Below are positions 32,732 to 42,900 of a DNA stretch of 64,000 nucleotides, in pieces. Every line of letters begins with the position of its first letter. The first letter of the stretch is position 1. The notes beneath the pieces were generated by a model, which was not told the DNA's origin, did not search any database, and worked only from the letters and a program-made list of their open reading frames with translations. Origin of the DNA: Streptomyces klenkii (lineage in GTDB: Bacteria; Actinomycetota; Actinomycetes; Streptomycetales; Streptomycetaceae); NCBI RefSeq assembly GCF_003626645.1, contig NZ_RBAM01000001.1, forward strand, positions 496,001 through 560,000. The letters are read 5' to 3'. The position numbers and the translations under genes were made by a program.

Positions 32732-34321
32732 TCAGGCGGCGGCCGACGGCTTCTCCGTGACGAGCATGGCGGCCAGAACTCCCCGGTCCACCTTGCCGTT
32801 CGCGTTGAGGGGCAGCGCGTCCAGCGCGGTGATGCTTCCCGGCACCATGTACGCGGGGAGCCGCTCGCCGAGTCGCTCAAGGAGGACTTCCGTGTCCTGT
32901 ACGGAACCGGTGTACGCGGCCGCGAGGCCGGTCTCGCCGTCGGGGCCGTGCAGGGCGACCACGACGGCTTCCGTCACCCCGGGCTGCGCGAGCAGCGCGG
33001 ACTCGATCTCGCCGAGCTCGACGCGGTATCCGCGGATCTTGAGCTGGTGGTCGAGCCGCCCGAGGTGGACGAGCACGCCGTCGGCGGTCGTCACACGGTC
33101 GCCCGTGCGATACCAGTGCCGGGATGTGAGCGGCTCCGAGCCGTCATAGGGACGAGCCCGGCCCCCGTCTCTCTCCCCGTCCCTCTCCTCATCGAAGGAG
33201 AAGAACCTGCCCGCATTGTCGGCCGGGTCCAGATATCCGGGGAACCGCTGCGAGCCGCGTACGCACAGCTCGCCCTCCTGGGCGGGCCGGCCGGCCTCGT
33301 CGACGACGAGGTGCTCCTGCCCTGGGTAGGGAGTGCCGATGGGAACGGTTCCGTTGGACGGCCGGGGCCAGTCCTCCGTGCGCGCGGGCAACCGGAACTC
33401 CGTCCAGGTCACGGTCATTTCCGTGGGGCCGTACGTGTTCTCCAGCGTGGCGTGCGGGGCCGCGGCGCGCCAGGCCTCCGCGTGGGTCACGGTCAGCGCC
33501 TCACCGCAGAACAGGCTCCAGCGCAGCGTCGGCATGGAGCCGGGCTCCAGCGCGCGCAGCCGCAGGGCGATGGAGGCCACGGACGGGACGGAGTTCCAGT
33601 GGGTGATGCGCCGGCGGTTGACGAACCGCACCGGCGAGAGCAGTTCGCGCTTGCCCGGCACGACGAGCGTGGCACCGGAACCCCACGCGGCGAACATGTC
33701 GTACACCGACGGATCGAAGGTCAGGTCGAACGTCTGGGAGACGCGGGCGCCCGGGCCCAGTTCGTAGCGCGGAATGACGTGGCCGAGAAAGGCCGAGACG
33801 TTGCGGTGCGTGATGGGCACGCCCTTGGGCCGTCCCGTCGAGCCCGAGGTGAACAGGATGTAGGCGAGGTCGTCGGGCCCGGCCGCGGACTTCGGGAGCG
33901 TGGGCACGGGGCCCGTGCACAGTCCGGCCATCCGCTCGGCGGAGACGCGCAAGACCGGAACGGGCATCTCCGCGTGGCCGGGCGCGCTCTCCTCGGCGAT
34001 GACGAGATCCAGGCGTGCGTCGCGCGCGATCGTCGCGTTGCGGGACGCGGGGAAGGCCGGGTTGAGCGGCACGACCGTGGCGCCGAGCCGCTGCACGGCG
34101 AGGTACCCGGCGTACGCGGTCGTGCTCCGCGCCGCCAGCAGGCCGACCCGGGACGGGACGCCGCCGTGCTCGGCGACGAGCTCGCCCGCCAGCCGGTGGG
34201 CGGCGGCGTCGAGTGCGGCGTAGGTCAGGTGCTCCCCGGCGACTTCGAGTGCGGTCCGCCGGTCGCCGTGCTCGGCGACGGAGCCGGCGAACCAGTCGTA
34301 CATGGTCCAGGTGGCGTTCAT
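32732..34321 (-). CDS. stand-alone amino-acid adenylation enzyme (VinM-like type)
   Basis: 529 residues from ATG 34321, a free-standing adenylation enzyme with no carrier domain. Motifs: ILFTSGSTGRPKGVP (A3), QTFDLTFDPSVYDMFA (A4), NTYGPTEMTV (A5), YRTGDRV (A7), LKIRGYRVELGEIE (A8) and NANGKVDR with the catalytic Lys (A10). By alignment to GrsA by eye, the pocket residues are about D-P-Y-N-L-C-T-V-T; I cannot match this to a substrate. In macrolactam pathways, close relatives add an amino acid onto an aminoacyl-ACP. A paralogue closes the cluster at 55297. It is divergent from the C-PCP-TE gene. Confidence 0.85.
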   Translation of the reverse strand: MNATWTMYDWFAGSVAEHGDRRTALEVAGEHLTYAALDAAAHRLAGELVAEHGGVPSRVGLLAARSTTAYAGYLAVQRLGATVVPLNPAFPASRNATIARDARLDLVIAEESAPGHAEMPVPVLRVSAERMAGLCTGPVPTLPKSAAGPDDLAYILFTSGSTGRPKGVPITHRNVSAFLGHVIPRYELGPGARVSQTFDLTFDPSVYDMFAAWGSGATLVVPGKRELLSPVRFVNRRRITHWNSVPSVASIALRLRALEPGSMPTLRWSLFCGEALTVTHAEAWRAAAPHATLENTYGPTEMTVTWTEFRLPARTEDWPRPSNGTVPIGTPYPGQEHLVVDEAGRPAQEGELCVRGSQRFPGYLDPADNAGRFFSFDEERDGERDGGRARPYDGSEPLTSRHWYRTGDRVTTADGVLVHLGRLDHQLKIRGYRVELGEIESALLAQPGVTEAVVVALHGPDGETGLAAAYTGSVQDTEVLLERLGERLPAYMVPGSITALDALPLNANGKVDRGVLAAMLVTEKPSAAA

Positions 34322-34669
34322 GGTGTCCGGTCCTCTTCCGTGACGCGTTCCGTGACGCCTCCCGTGGCGCGTTGCGGGGTGCTTCGCGCGGCGGCGCACT
34401 GCAAGGGCGCGGGAACTGCCGGCGCCGGTAAAAGGGAAGGGAATTGATGCCGAGGGCGTCGCGAGGATGGTATTTATACGCGGCCGAAATCCGTCAAGGG
34501 CAGGTGTGCCGGACCGGGCGCGGCCATAGAGAATCCGAATCCCGTGTTTGCCGTCGCCGCCCTCCTGCGGCGATCATGCCGCTGCCCTCTCGATTCCGTG
34601 CAGACGGCTGTATGCGGCTGTACACGGCTCACACGGCTGTACACGGCTCCCGATTCCCGGTGAGGACCC
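34322..34669. promoter_or_regulatory. divergent promoter region with CGGCTGTACACGGCT direct repeats
   Basis: 348 bases between two divergent biosynthetic genes. CGGCTGTACACGGCT occurs twice (34615-34629 and 34634-34648), and ACGGCTGTA also at 34604; each carries a TGTACA core. The last copy ends 22 bases before the C-PCP-TE start. These repeats are likely binding sites for a pathway regulator such as the LysR protein. The segment around 34468-34480 (GGTATTTATACG) is AT-rich and may hold a -10 element. No gene was seen. Confidence 0.5.
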
Positions 34670-37120
34670 ATGACTCCGGCACCCGAAGAACTCCCCAGTT
34701 CGCCCGCTCAGGAAGCCCTGTGGTGGATTCAGCACCGCGCTGAGCGCAAGGACCTCTACAACCTCACCTGGCGGCTTCGGGTGAACCGGCTCGACCGGGC
34801 GGCCCTGGCCGCGGCCTGGCAGCTCGTCGTGGACCGGCACGAGGCCCTGCGCACGGGCTTCGCCCGCCGTGGAGAGGCGGTCGTGCAGCTGATCCACGCC
34901 ACCGGCGAGGGGACGCTGCAAGAGGTGGGCTGGGACGAGGCGCCCGGCGACCGAACGCCCGAGGCGCTGCTCGATGACGTGGCCGCACAGTTCCACGCGG
35001 CACCGTTCGACCTGGAATCCGTGCCGCTGGCCCGGCTTGCGCTCGTCGCCGCGGGTCCCGTCGAGGAACTGCTGGTCACGGTGCACCACTCGATCCTTGA
35101 CGGCTGGGCGCTGCAACTGGTGATGGACGACCTGAAGGCCGCCTACGAGGCGGTGCTGGAGCGCGGGCCGGGTCTCGACGCCGCGCAGGTGTTCCCGGAA
35201 GCGGCCGTGCCGTACCGGGAGTTCGGGCAGCAGGCCCGGACCGGTCCGCGGGCCGTCAGCGACCGTGCGTTCTGGACCGGGCAGCTGCGCGGAGTGAAGG
35301 CGGCCGCACTCGTGCCCGACGGCCCGTCCGGAACACACTCCTCCGGAGCGGCGCTGCGGCACCGGCTCTCCGGCGGTGCCCGGGCGGCCGTCGCGGCCGT
35401 CGCCCAGCGGGTGGGCTGCACGGCCTTCGCGGTGCAGCTCGCCGCGGTCCGCGCGGTGCTGGCCCGGGGCGGGGCATCGGGACGGACCGCCCTCGGTGTC
35501 GTCGTGGCGAACCGCATGAGCCCGGAGGACCAGCGGCGCGTCGGGTACTGCGCCAACACGGTGCTGCTGCCGGACGCGGTCACGGACGACGAGGGCTTCG
35601 ACGACGTCGTCGGCCGTGCGCGGGACGGCCTCTGGGGGAGCCTGCCCTACCAGCACGTCGGCTTCTCCGAGGTGTTCGCAGAGCTGTCCGCGAAGGACCG
35701 GGCGGCCCTCGGCTCGACGCCTCCCGTGCTGATCACCCACCACGGAGGAATAGGCTCCGGGCTCTCGCTCGGCCACGAGCCGGCACAGCTGCTGCCCAGC
35801 CCCTCGACCAGCGCACGATGCCAGCTCCTAGTCGGCATCTTCGAGGAAGGGGGGCACACCGTCCTGGAGATCGAGTACGACACGGACCAGCTGCGGGAGA
35901 GCACCGTACGGGCCTTCCTGAACGACATCGAGAGCGTGCTGCTCGCTTCGGCCTCCCCGGGCGTGCTCGTCCGTGACCTCCAGGTCTCCTCGCGGTCCGC
36001 CGCGGGCGTCCCCGCGCTGCCGCAGAGCGCCGCCGCCCCCGAACGCGCCGCGTCATCCGCCGAGCCCGCCGCTGACGTGCTCGCCCACTGGCAGCGCGTG
36101 CTCGGCACGGACGTGCGCATGGACGACGACTTCTTCGACGCGGGCGGGCACTCATTGCAGGTCCTCGAACTCGTCGCCCTGGTGGAGACGAACACGGGCC
36201 GGCAGCTGGACGTGGCGGAGTGGCTCGACGAACCCACACCGCGGCGGATGGCCGAGCTGCTCGCACCGGCCGGAGCGGACGCGCCGGGCAGCGGCCCGGC
36301 CGTCGCCCGTGACAGCGGACCCGTGACCATGCGGGACGGAGAGCCCGGCGGCCCGCACCTGCACCTGGTCCACGGTGCGGGCGTGGGCAGGATCCCCTAC
36401 CGCGCCCTGGTCGACGCGCTGCCCGCCGACTGGCGGGTGACCGTCAGCGAGGACGACGGTACGGGCGCGACGACCGTCGAGAGCGAGAGCGACGGTGCGG
36501 GCGCGACGACCGTCGAGGCCATGGCGGAGCGCTACCTCGAACCGCTGCTCTCCGACGGGCGGCTGCCGGACCTGCTGGGCGGCTGGTCCATGGGCGGGCT
36601 GCTGGCCCACGCGATGGCGGCCGGGCTCAAACGGCGCGGCCATCGCTGCCCGCCGCTCCTCCTGCTCGACTCGCCCACCCCCGGCGCCTTCAGCGATCCC
36701 GACCGGGGCGATCTCGACGCCTTCGCGCGCAACGTGCTGCGCGCCGCGGACGCGGCGGTGCGGCCACCGGACCGGCTGCACCTGGAGCAGCGGGCCGAGC
36801 GGGGCATCGGTGTGCTCGCCGCGCTGCTGCGGGCCGCCGGGGGCGAGGCACCGGCCGAGGCGCTGCACGCCCGGTACACGTTGCACGCGCGGCACGTGGC
36901 GGCCATGAGCCGGTACCGGGACGCGGCCGTCGCCGACGCCCCGGGGCTGCTGGTGGCCGCCGATCTGACCGACGAGGACGTGGCGCGGTGGCAGCGTCTT
37001 TTCACCACTGAGCCGGTGACGGTGCGCCTGCCCACCGACCACTACGCACTGCTGCGGGGCGACGCCGTCCGCCAGGTCGCCGACCTCGTGGCCAAGCTGC
37101 TGCCGGCCACGGTCCGCTGA
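34670..37120 (+). CDS. NRPS release protein: condensation-PCP-thioesterase
   Basis: 816 residues in three domains. Condensation, about 8-430, has the active HHSILDG motif (HHxxxDG). PCP, about 465-540, has the phosphopantetheine site FDAGGHSLQ. Thioesterase, about 560-815, has GGWSMGGLLAH with the nucleophile near residue 641 and a C-terminal His in PTDHYALLRGD. There is no adenylation domain, so the PCP must be loaded in trans, possibly by the divergent adenylation enzyme. It probably joins a carrier-bound aminoacyl or peptidyl group to that amino acid and releases the product. ATG 34670 follows a GAGG site. A terminator stem follows the stop. Confidence 0.9.
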   Translation: MTPAPEELPSSPAQEALWWIQHRAERKDLYNLTWRLRVNRLDRAALAAAWQLVVDRHEALRTGFARRGEAVVQLIHATGEGTLQEVGWDEAPGDRTPEALLDDVAAQFHAAPFDLESVPLARLALVAAGPVEELLVTVHHSILDGWALQLVMDDLKAAYEAVLERGPGLDAAQVFPEAAVPYREFGQQARTGPRAVSDRAFWTGQLRGVKAAALVPDGPSGTHSSGAALRHRLSGGARAAVAAVAQRVGCTAFAVQLAAVRAVLARGGASGRTALGVVVANRMSPEDQRRVGYCANTVLLPDAVTDDEGFDDVVGRARDGLWGSLPYQHVGFSEVFAELSAKDRAALGSTPPVLITHHGGIGSGLSLGHEPAQLLPSPSTSARCQLLVGIFEEGGHTVLEIEYDTDQLRESTVRAFLNDIESVLLASASPGVLVRDLQVSSRSAAGVPALPQSAAAPERAASSAEPAADVLAHWQRVLGTDVRMDDDFFDAGGHSLQVLELVALVETNTGRQLDVAEWLDEPTPRRMAELLAPAGADAPGSGPAVARDSGPVTMRDGEPGGPHLHLVHGAGVGRIPYRALVDALPADWRVTVSEDDGTGATTVESESDGAGATTVEAMAERYLEPLLSDGRLPDLLGGWSMGGLLAHAMAAGLKRRGHRCPPLLLLDSPTPGAFSDPDRGDLDAFARNVLRAADAAVRPPDRLHLEQRAERGIGVLAALLRAAGGEAPAEALHARYTLHARHVAAMSRYRDAAVADAPGLLVAADLTDEDVARWQRLFTTEPVTVRLPTDHYALLRGDAVRQVADLVAKLLPATVR

Positions 37121-37164
37121 CGGCGGCGCTCCTGCGACGCGCGACGGGGCGGATCCGTAAGACC

Positions 37165-37202
37165 GGGCCGGCCTGCCTGAGATCCCTCAGGCGGGCCGGC
37201 CC
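37165..37202. terminator. bidirectional stem-loop between convergent genes
   Basis: A 17-bp stem (GGGCCGGCCTGCCTGAG against its complement with one mismatch) around a four-base loop, 44 bases after the C-PCP-TE stop. It overlaps the last codons of the convergent CGNR gene. Confidence 0.8.
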
Positions 37203-37771
37203 GTCGACGTTGCAGCCTGCTTCGCGCTGTACCGGCGGGCCTTGGCGCGGTTGCCGCAGATGCGCATCGAGCACCAGCGGCGGCTGCGGTTCTTCGAGAC
37301 GTCCCAGAAGACCCAGGCGCAGCCGTGCTCGGCGCAGCGCTTGAGCCGGGCCGCCTCACCGGTGACGGTCAGCTCGCTCCAGGCGATCGCGAGGCCGGCC
37401 AGCGCCTTCCTGACCGGCGGCAGCCCGGGGACGGGGGAGAGGGCGGGGGAGGGGGCGCCGCCGTCGCCGGTGCCGCGGCGGACGGTGATGAGCACGGGCA
37501 GTTCGCGCAGTGCGTCGTCGGCGCCGGCCAGGAGTGCCGTATCGGCGGTGTCGCCCACGTGGACGCCCAGCTCCTCGCGGATGCCGGTGCGCAGGCGCAG
37601 GCACAGGGCGTGGTCCTCGGCGCCGACCCGGCGGCCGCGGTCGAGCAACCCCTGGTCGGCCAGCCAGGCGGAGAGTCCGCCCGCCGTGTCGAGCTCGTCG
37701 GTTCCGAGCTCCACGTCGACGGTGTTGGCAAAGGCTTCGATCAACCGGGCCGAAGCCGGGGCTTCGAGCAT
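37187..37771 (-). CDS. CGNR zinc-finger/ABATE-domain regulator
   Basis: 194 residues. The N-terminal ABATE-like domain (ARLIEAFANTVDVELGTDEL) is followed by the C-terminal CGNR zinc finger, where Cys residues occur in RCAEHGCAWVFWD and WCSMRICGNRAKARR. These proteins are presumed DNA-binding regulators. ATG 37771 is preceded by AGGAGG. It is divergent from an MFS exporter, and the 143-base gap between them contains repeated CGGTTAG-type half-sites, so it most likely controls exporter expression in response to the cluster's product or a related compound. Confidence 0.88.
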   Translation of the reverse strand: MLEAPASARLIEAFANTVDVELGTDELDTAGGLSAWLADQGLLDRGRRVGAEDHALCLRLRTGIREELGVHVGDTADTALLAGADDALRELPVLITVRRGTGDGGAPSPALSPVPGLPPVRKALAGLAIAWSELTVTGEAARLKRCAEHGCAWVFWDVSKNRSRRWCSMRICGNRAKARRYSAKQAATSTGRPA

Positions 37772-37804
37772 GAGCCACCTCCTAGGAAGGTCACCAGACT
37801 ACAT

Positions 37805-37904
37805 CCGGCTAACCGGCTAAAAGATTGACCGGGTAGCGGAGGCGGTCCGCGCTGTGCCAGACTCGACCCCTCGGTGATCACCAGTAAAGCCGTTAGACGG
37901 TTAG
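37805..37904. promoter_or_regulatory. clustered TTAGCCGG/CCGTTAG half-sites in the CGNR-MFS gap
   Basis: CCGGCTAA is repeated back to back at 37805-37820, and CCGTTAGACGGTTAG lies at 37890-37904 in the opposite orientation. These are four similar half-sites about 80 bases apart, the second pair directly before the MFS ribosome site. This is the expected arrangement for a regulator controlling both divergent genes. Confidence 0.5.
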
Positions 37905-37914
37905 GGGACGACTG

Positions 37915-39354
37915 ATGAGTGACCAGGTCCAAGCGACTCGCGTGGATGAGCGTGCTGAGGAGCCCGCCCCGCGTCACGCCGCGGAGCCCGTCTCACAGCA
38001 CACCGTGGAGTCCGCCCCGCGGCGCCCCGCGGACTCCGTCCCGCAGCACATCGCGGATTCCGCCGCCGAGCCCTCCGCGCGCCAGGGCACGCGCAACACC
38101 GTCGTCCTCCTGGTCTTCACCGCGATCACCAACCTCGCCGACGGCGTCACCAAGATCGCCCTGCCGCTCCTCGCGACCCAAGCCTCCGGCTCCCCGGCCC
38201 AGGTCTCGGCGGTCTCCCTCACCCTGTCCCTGCCCTGGCTGCTGGCGGCCCTCCACGTCGGGGTGCTGGTCGACCGCGCCGACCGCCGCCGCCTGCTGTG
38301 GGCGGCCAACGGCCTGCGGCTGCTGGCGCTCGGCGCGCTGATCCCGGTCGCGGCGGACGGGGGCATCACCATCCCCGTGCTCTGCGCCGCCGGCGCGGTG
38401 CTCGGCGTCGCCGAGGTCATCGCGCTCACCGCGGCCTCGGCCCTCATCCCGGCGCTGACCCCGCCGGAGGGCCGCGAACGCGCGAACGCCTGGATCGCCG
38501 GGGCCGAGACCGTCTGCAACGAGTTCTGCGGCCCCTTCGTCGGAGGCCTCCTCCTCGCGGCCGGCACCGGCCTCGCCCTGGGCGTGACCTGGGTGTCGTA
38601 CCTGGCCGCCGCCTTCGTCCTGATCCTGCTCGCCGGACGCTTCCGCGCAGCCCGCCCGGCCACGGCCACGGCCACAGTCGCGGCCACGGCCACGGCCACG
38701 GAGACGCCGGCGCCGGCGCCGGCGCCCGAGAGCGTCAACCAGCAGATCGCGGGCGGACTGCGCTACCTGTGGCGGAACGTGCTGCTGCGCACCATGGCCC
38801 TGATCCTGACGGTCCTGTGCGCCTGCTGGGGCGCCTGGCTGGCGCTCATGCCGCTGTTCGCCACCGACGTCATGGACGTCACCCCCCGCGAGTACGGCGC
38901 GATCCTGAGCGCCCTGGGCATCGGCGGCCTGGTCGGCGCCCTCGCCGTCACCCGGGTGAACCGGCTCTTCGGCCGCCGCTGGGTGATGTTCGCCGATCTG
39001 GTCGGCACCTTCGCGATGATGGCCGTGCCGGCGCTGACCACCAGCGTCTGGGCGGTCGCCGCCGCGGCCTTCGCCGGCGGCATGGGCGGCACGCTGTGGA
39101 CGGTGAACTCCCGGACCATCGCGCAGCACCTCGTCCCCGACGGAATGCTGGGCCGCTACAACGCCGTGAGCCGCCTCTTCAGCTGGGGCGCCATGCCCAT
39201 CGGCGCCGGCCTGATGGGACTGCTGGCCGAATGGCTCGGCCTGCGGCTCGCCTTCGCGGTCTTCGCCGCCTCGGTCGCCGTCACCATCCTCCCCTTCCTG
39301 CGCGTCCTGACGCGCCACGCGCTGGCGGAAGCCTTCGCCGAGGAGCGCGCGTAA
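37915..39354 (+). CDS. MFS transporter (exporter, EntS-like type)
   Basis: 479 residues with about 12 predicted membrane segments, starting with NTVVLLVFTAITNLADGVTK and including VGVLVDRADRRRLLWAANG, the MFS motif-A loop between helices 2 and 3. About 60 hydrophilic residues precede the first helix, and the central loop is a low-complexity Ala/Thr/Pro stretch (TATATVAATATATETPAPAP). The closest style is the EntS-like exporter group, so it probably exports the cluster product or provides self-resistance. ATG 37915 follows AGGGGA. It is followed by a strong terminator, so it is monocistronic and under the CGNR regulator. Confidence 0.9.
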   Translation: MSDQVQATRVDERAEEPAPRHAAEPVSQHTVESAPRRPADSVPQHIADSAAEPSARQGTRNTVVLLVFTAITNLADGVTKIALPLLATQASGSPAQVSAVSLTLSLPWLLAALHVGVLVDRADRRRLLWAANGLRLLALGALIPVAADGGITIPVLCAAGAVLGVAEVIALTAASALIPALTPPEGRERANAWIAGAETVCNEFCGPFVGGLLLAAGTGLALGVTWVSYLAAAFVLILLAGRFRAARPATATATVAATATATETPAPAPAPESVNQQIAGGLRYLWRNVLLRTMALILTVLCACWGAWLALMPLFATDVMDVTPREYGAILSALGIGGLVGALAVTRVNRLFGRRWVMFADLVGTFAMMAVPALTTSVWAVAAAAFAGGMGGTLWTVNSRTIAQHLVPDGMLGRYNAVSRLFSWGAMPIGAGLMGLLAEWLGLRLAFAVFAASVAVTILPFLRVLTRHALAEAFAEERA

Positions 39355-39447
39355 CGCACGGCGGCGCGCCGGGCCCCCGAAGGGCACGGCGCCGCGCAAC
39401 GACACAGCCCCTCCCCTCCGAAGAAACGACATAGCACCTCCCCTCCG

Positions 39448-39482
39448 AAAAGAGGAGGCCGGAACCACCGGCCTCCTCTTTT
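39448..39482 (+). terminator. strong stem-loop with A/T tracts after the MFS gene
   Basis: AAAAGAGGAGGCCGG, five bases, then its exact reverse complement ending in TTTT: a 15-bp perfect stem with A-run and T-run, a classical intrinsic terminator that works both ways. It isolates the MFS gene from the biosynthetic operon that starts at 39633. Confidence 0.9.
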
Positions 39483-39632
39483 CCATTGAAAAATCCTATG
39501 GCAACTCCCGTGCACGGCGCCCCATCAACTCTGTCGATGGGAGTGCAGATCTCCGGTTGACCCTCCTTCGGAAATTCCTGAATGATCAGCCGGGCGTCAT
39601 CAAGAGCGACCGTTGCCTGAGGAGTCTGCGTA

Positions 39633-39914
39633 ATGAACCGTACGGACGACGTGACCGACGGGGAAATCATCTCGGTTATCAGAAGGCACGTGCGCGTGCC
39701 TTTCGAAAGCCATTCCCTGCTGGCCGAGGCCGGACTGGATTCACTGTCCGTCCTGCGGATCGCCAGTGAACTGATACCCGACCCGGACCAGGAAATCGAC
39801 CCCACCGGACTGGCCGCGGTCCGCACGGTCGGCGACCTCCGGCAGTGGCTGCACGGCCTCCTCTCCTCCACCGCGGCAGAAGGTCTCCGATCCTCCGTGG
39901 AGAGCGTCCGATGA
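39633..39914 (+). CDS. free-standing peptidyl carrier protein
   Basis: 93 residues, a single carrier domain. The phosphopantetheine Ser37 lies in AEAGLDSLSVLRI. The usual four-helix pattern is present, with extra C-terminal residues. GAGGAG precedes ATG 39633. It is the first gene of the main operon and overlaps the NRPS gene by four bases. It may be the upstream donor for the NRPS condensation domain, charged by one of the free adenylation enzymes. Confidence 0.85.
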   Translation: MNRTDDVTDGEIISVIRRHVRVPFESHSLLAEAGLDSLSVLRIASELIPDPDQEIDPTGLAAVRTVGDLRQWLHGLLSSTAAEGLRSSVESVR

Positions 39915-42900
39915 CCGTCGCACCGCAGCTCGCCACGCTGCCGCTGACCGGCGCCCAGCAAGGGCTCCTCGTCGTGCACCGCACGGTGCCCGTACCGCAC
40001 CTCTACAACGTCGTGGCCGAACTGGAACTGGACCCGGAACTCACCCACGACCACCTCGGCACGGCGCTCACCGCAGTCCTGGCCGTCCAGCCCGCGCTCC
40101 GCCTCGCCGTACGCGAACGGCCCACTCCGCACGCGACCCTGGGCACGGTCCCCGACCAGGCCCCCCTGCACACCGAGGCCACCGGCACGGCGCACTTCGC
40201 CGCACGCCGCGCGGAACTGCTGGCCGAACTCGGCGCCACCGTCTTCGACCTCGCACAGGCCCCGCTGCTGAAGGCCGTCCTGCTGCACACCGACGACCGC
40301 TCCCGCGCAACGCTGCTGCTGGTCGTGCACCACCTCGTCTTCGACGGCTTCTCGCTGCGCCAGTTCGTACGCGACCTCGACGCCGCCCTGCGCGGCGACC
40401 TCGACACCGAGCGCGTGCGCACCGCCCGCGAACGCGCCCTGCACCGGGAGCTGGCCGCACAGGTCGCGGCCGCCGACGGCGACGACGTCGAGCAGGCGGC
40501 CGCCGGCCTCGCCGAACGCCTGCGCGCCGTGCCCGCCACCGTCCTCAACCCCCGCCCCGGCCGGCCCGCCGGCACCGGCTTCACCGGCGCACGCCACGAG
40601 ATCCGGCTCGCCCCCGAGAAGTCACGAGCCCTCGACGACCTCTGCTCGGCGCTCGGCGTCAGCCCGTTCGTGTTCTTCTCGGCCGCCTACGCGGCACTCC
40701 TCGCCCGGCACTCGGCCAACACCTCGGTCGTCTTCGGCACCCCCGTGATGGCGCGCCGCACCCTGGGCTCCTTCGACCTGTGCGGCTTCTTCGTCAACAC
40801 GCTCCCGCTCGTCGTCGACGTCCGCTGGGACCAGCGCTTCGACACCTTCGTCAAGGAGACGGTCCAGGCCGAGGCGGACCGGGTCAGGAGCAACGCCGCC
40901 GTCTCCTTCGACCGCATCGTGCGCCACGCGGACCCGGACCGTACGACCAACCGCAACCCCGTCTTCTCCTGCATGCTCGCCATGCAGGACGCGACCGGCG
41001 CGGAGCCCGGCTCACCCGTCCGCCGCGTACGCGAACACGGCAACGGCACCGCCAAGTTCGACCTCTGGCTGGGCGTCACCCCCGGCCCCGACGGCTGGCT
41101 CCTGGAGCTGGAGCACGACCGCGAGCTCCTGCCCGAACCGCTCGCCCACGCCCTGGCCGACTCGCTGACCACCCTGCTGGCCCGGGCCGTCGAACACCCC
41201 GGGACCGTGCTGGCGGACCTCTTCGCCGACGCCCCCCTCGCCGACTCCCATGCCCACGACGGCTACTGGCGCCGGCCGCCCCACCCCGGCCTGCACCGCT
41301 GGGTGCACGCAGCCATGACCCGGCGCCCCGGCGCGATCGCCGTCGAAGAGGACGGCCGCTCCCTGACCTACGGCGAGCTCGACGCGCTCGTCCGCTCCGC
41401 CGCGGCAGGGCTGGCCCGGCGCGGCGCCGGCCCCGGCACCGTCGTCGGCCTCACCACGCCGACGCTCGTGGACACGGTCGTGGCCGTCCTGGCCACGCTC
41501 GCCCGGCGCGCGGTCTTCCTGCCCCTGGACCTGACCCTGCCCGCCGACCGGCTCGCGTACATGACCGAAAAGGCCGGCTGCCGGCTGGTCATCGGCCGCG
41601 GACCGGTCGACGGCACCGAGGTGGTGACCCTGCCCGAACTGACCGCAGCGGGCGGACAGGACGGCCCGGACCCCTCGCCGCACGGCGAAGGAAGCGCCGA
41701 GGACGGGGTGTACATCATGTTCACCTCCGGCTCCACCGGCCGCCCCAAGGGCGTCCTGATGGACAACGGCCCGCTGGTCAACCTCACCGCCTGGCAGCTC
41801 GACGCGCTGGAGATGGGCGAAGACACCCGCTTCCTGCAATACGCGCCCCTCGGCTTCGACGTCTCCTTCCAGGAGATCCTGCCCACCCTCATCGCCGGCG
41901 GGACCCTTGTCTCCCGCGAGCCCGCCGACCGCAGGGACCTGCCCGCGGTCCTCGCCCGGGTGCGCGCCCACCGGGTCTCCCACGTCTACCTCCCCGTCGC
42001 CGCGCTGCGCCCCTTCACCCGGGCCGCCCAGGACTCCGGGGACGACCTGCCCCACCTGCGCTACCTGTGCGTCTCCGGAGAGCAGCTCCTCCTCGACGAC
42101 GGCATCCGGCGCTTCTTCGCCGACCGCCCGCACATCCGCCTGGTCAACCTCTACGGCCCCACCGAAACCCACGCCGTCACCACGCACCGGCTCACCGCCG
42201 ACACGCAGCCGTGGCCCTCCCACGTCCCCATCGGCCACCCCATCACCCACGTGAGCGCCCACGTGGTGGACGCCACCGGCCACCTCGCCCCCCGCGGCGT
42301 GCCCGGCGAGCTCCACCTCGGCGGCGCCTGCCCCGCGCAGGGCTACGTCAACGACGCTCAGCGCACGGGCGAACGCTTCCTGCACGACCCCCGCGCCGGG
42401 CAGGACGGCGCCCGCATGTACCGCACCGGCGACCAGGTGCTGCGTGACGAACACGGCACCCTGCTCTTCCTGGGCCGCGACGACGACCAGGTCAAGATCC
42501 GCGGCTACCGCGTCGAGCTCGGCGAGCTGGAAACCGCGGCCGCCGCTCACCCCGGCGTACGCCTCACCGTGGCCGCCGTCCTCGGAGACGGAGCCGACCG
42601 GCAGCTGATCCTGTTCTTCGTACCGGAGGCCGGCAGCGCAGCTCAGCCCGACGACGTCCGCCGGCACGTGGCCGGCGCGGTCCCGGGCTACATGGTGCCC
42701 TCCCGGATCTTCGCGATCGACTCCGTGCCCACCACCCGCAACGGCAAGGTGGACCGCACGGCCCTCCTCAAGGAGGCCGGGCAGGCCATCCGCGAGGAGG
42801 CCGACCGCTCCGGAACCGGGGCGGTCACGACGACCGACGACCCGCTACAGGCCTGGCTCCAGGAACTGTGGGGCAAGCTGCTCGGACGCACCGACGTCCC

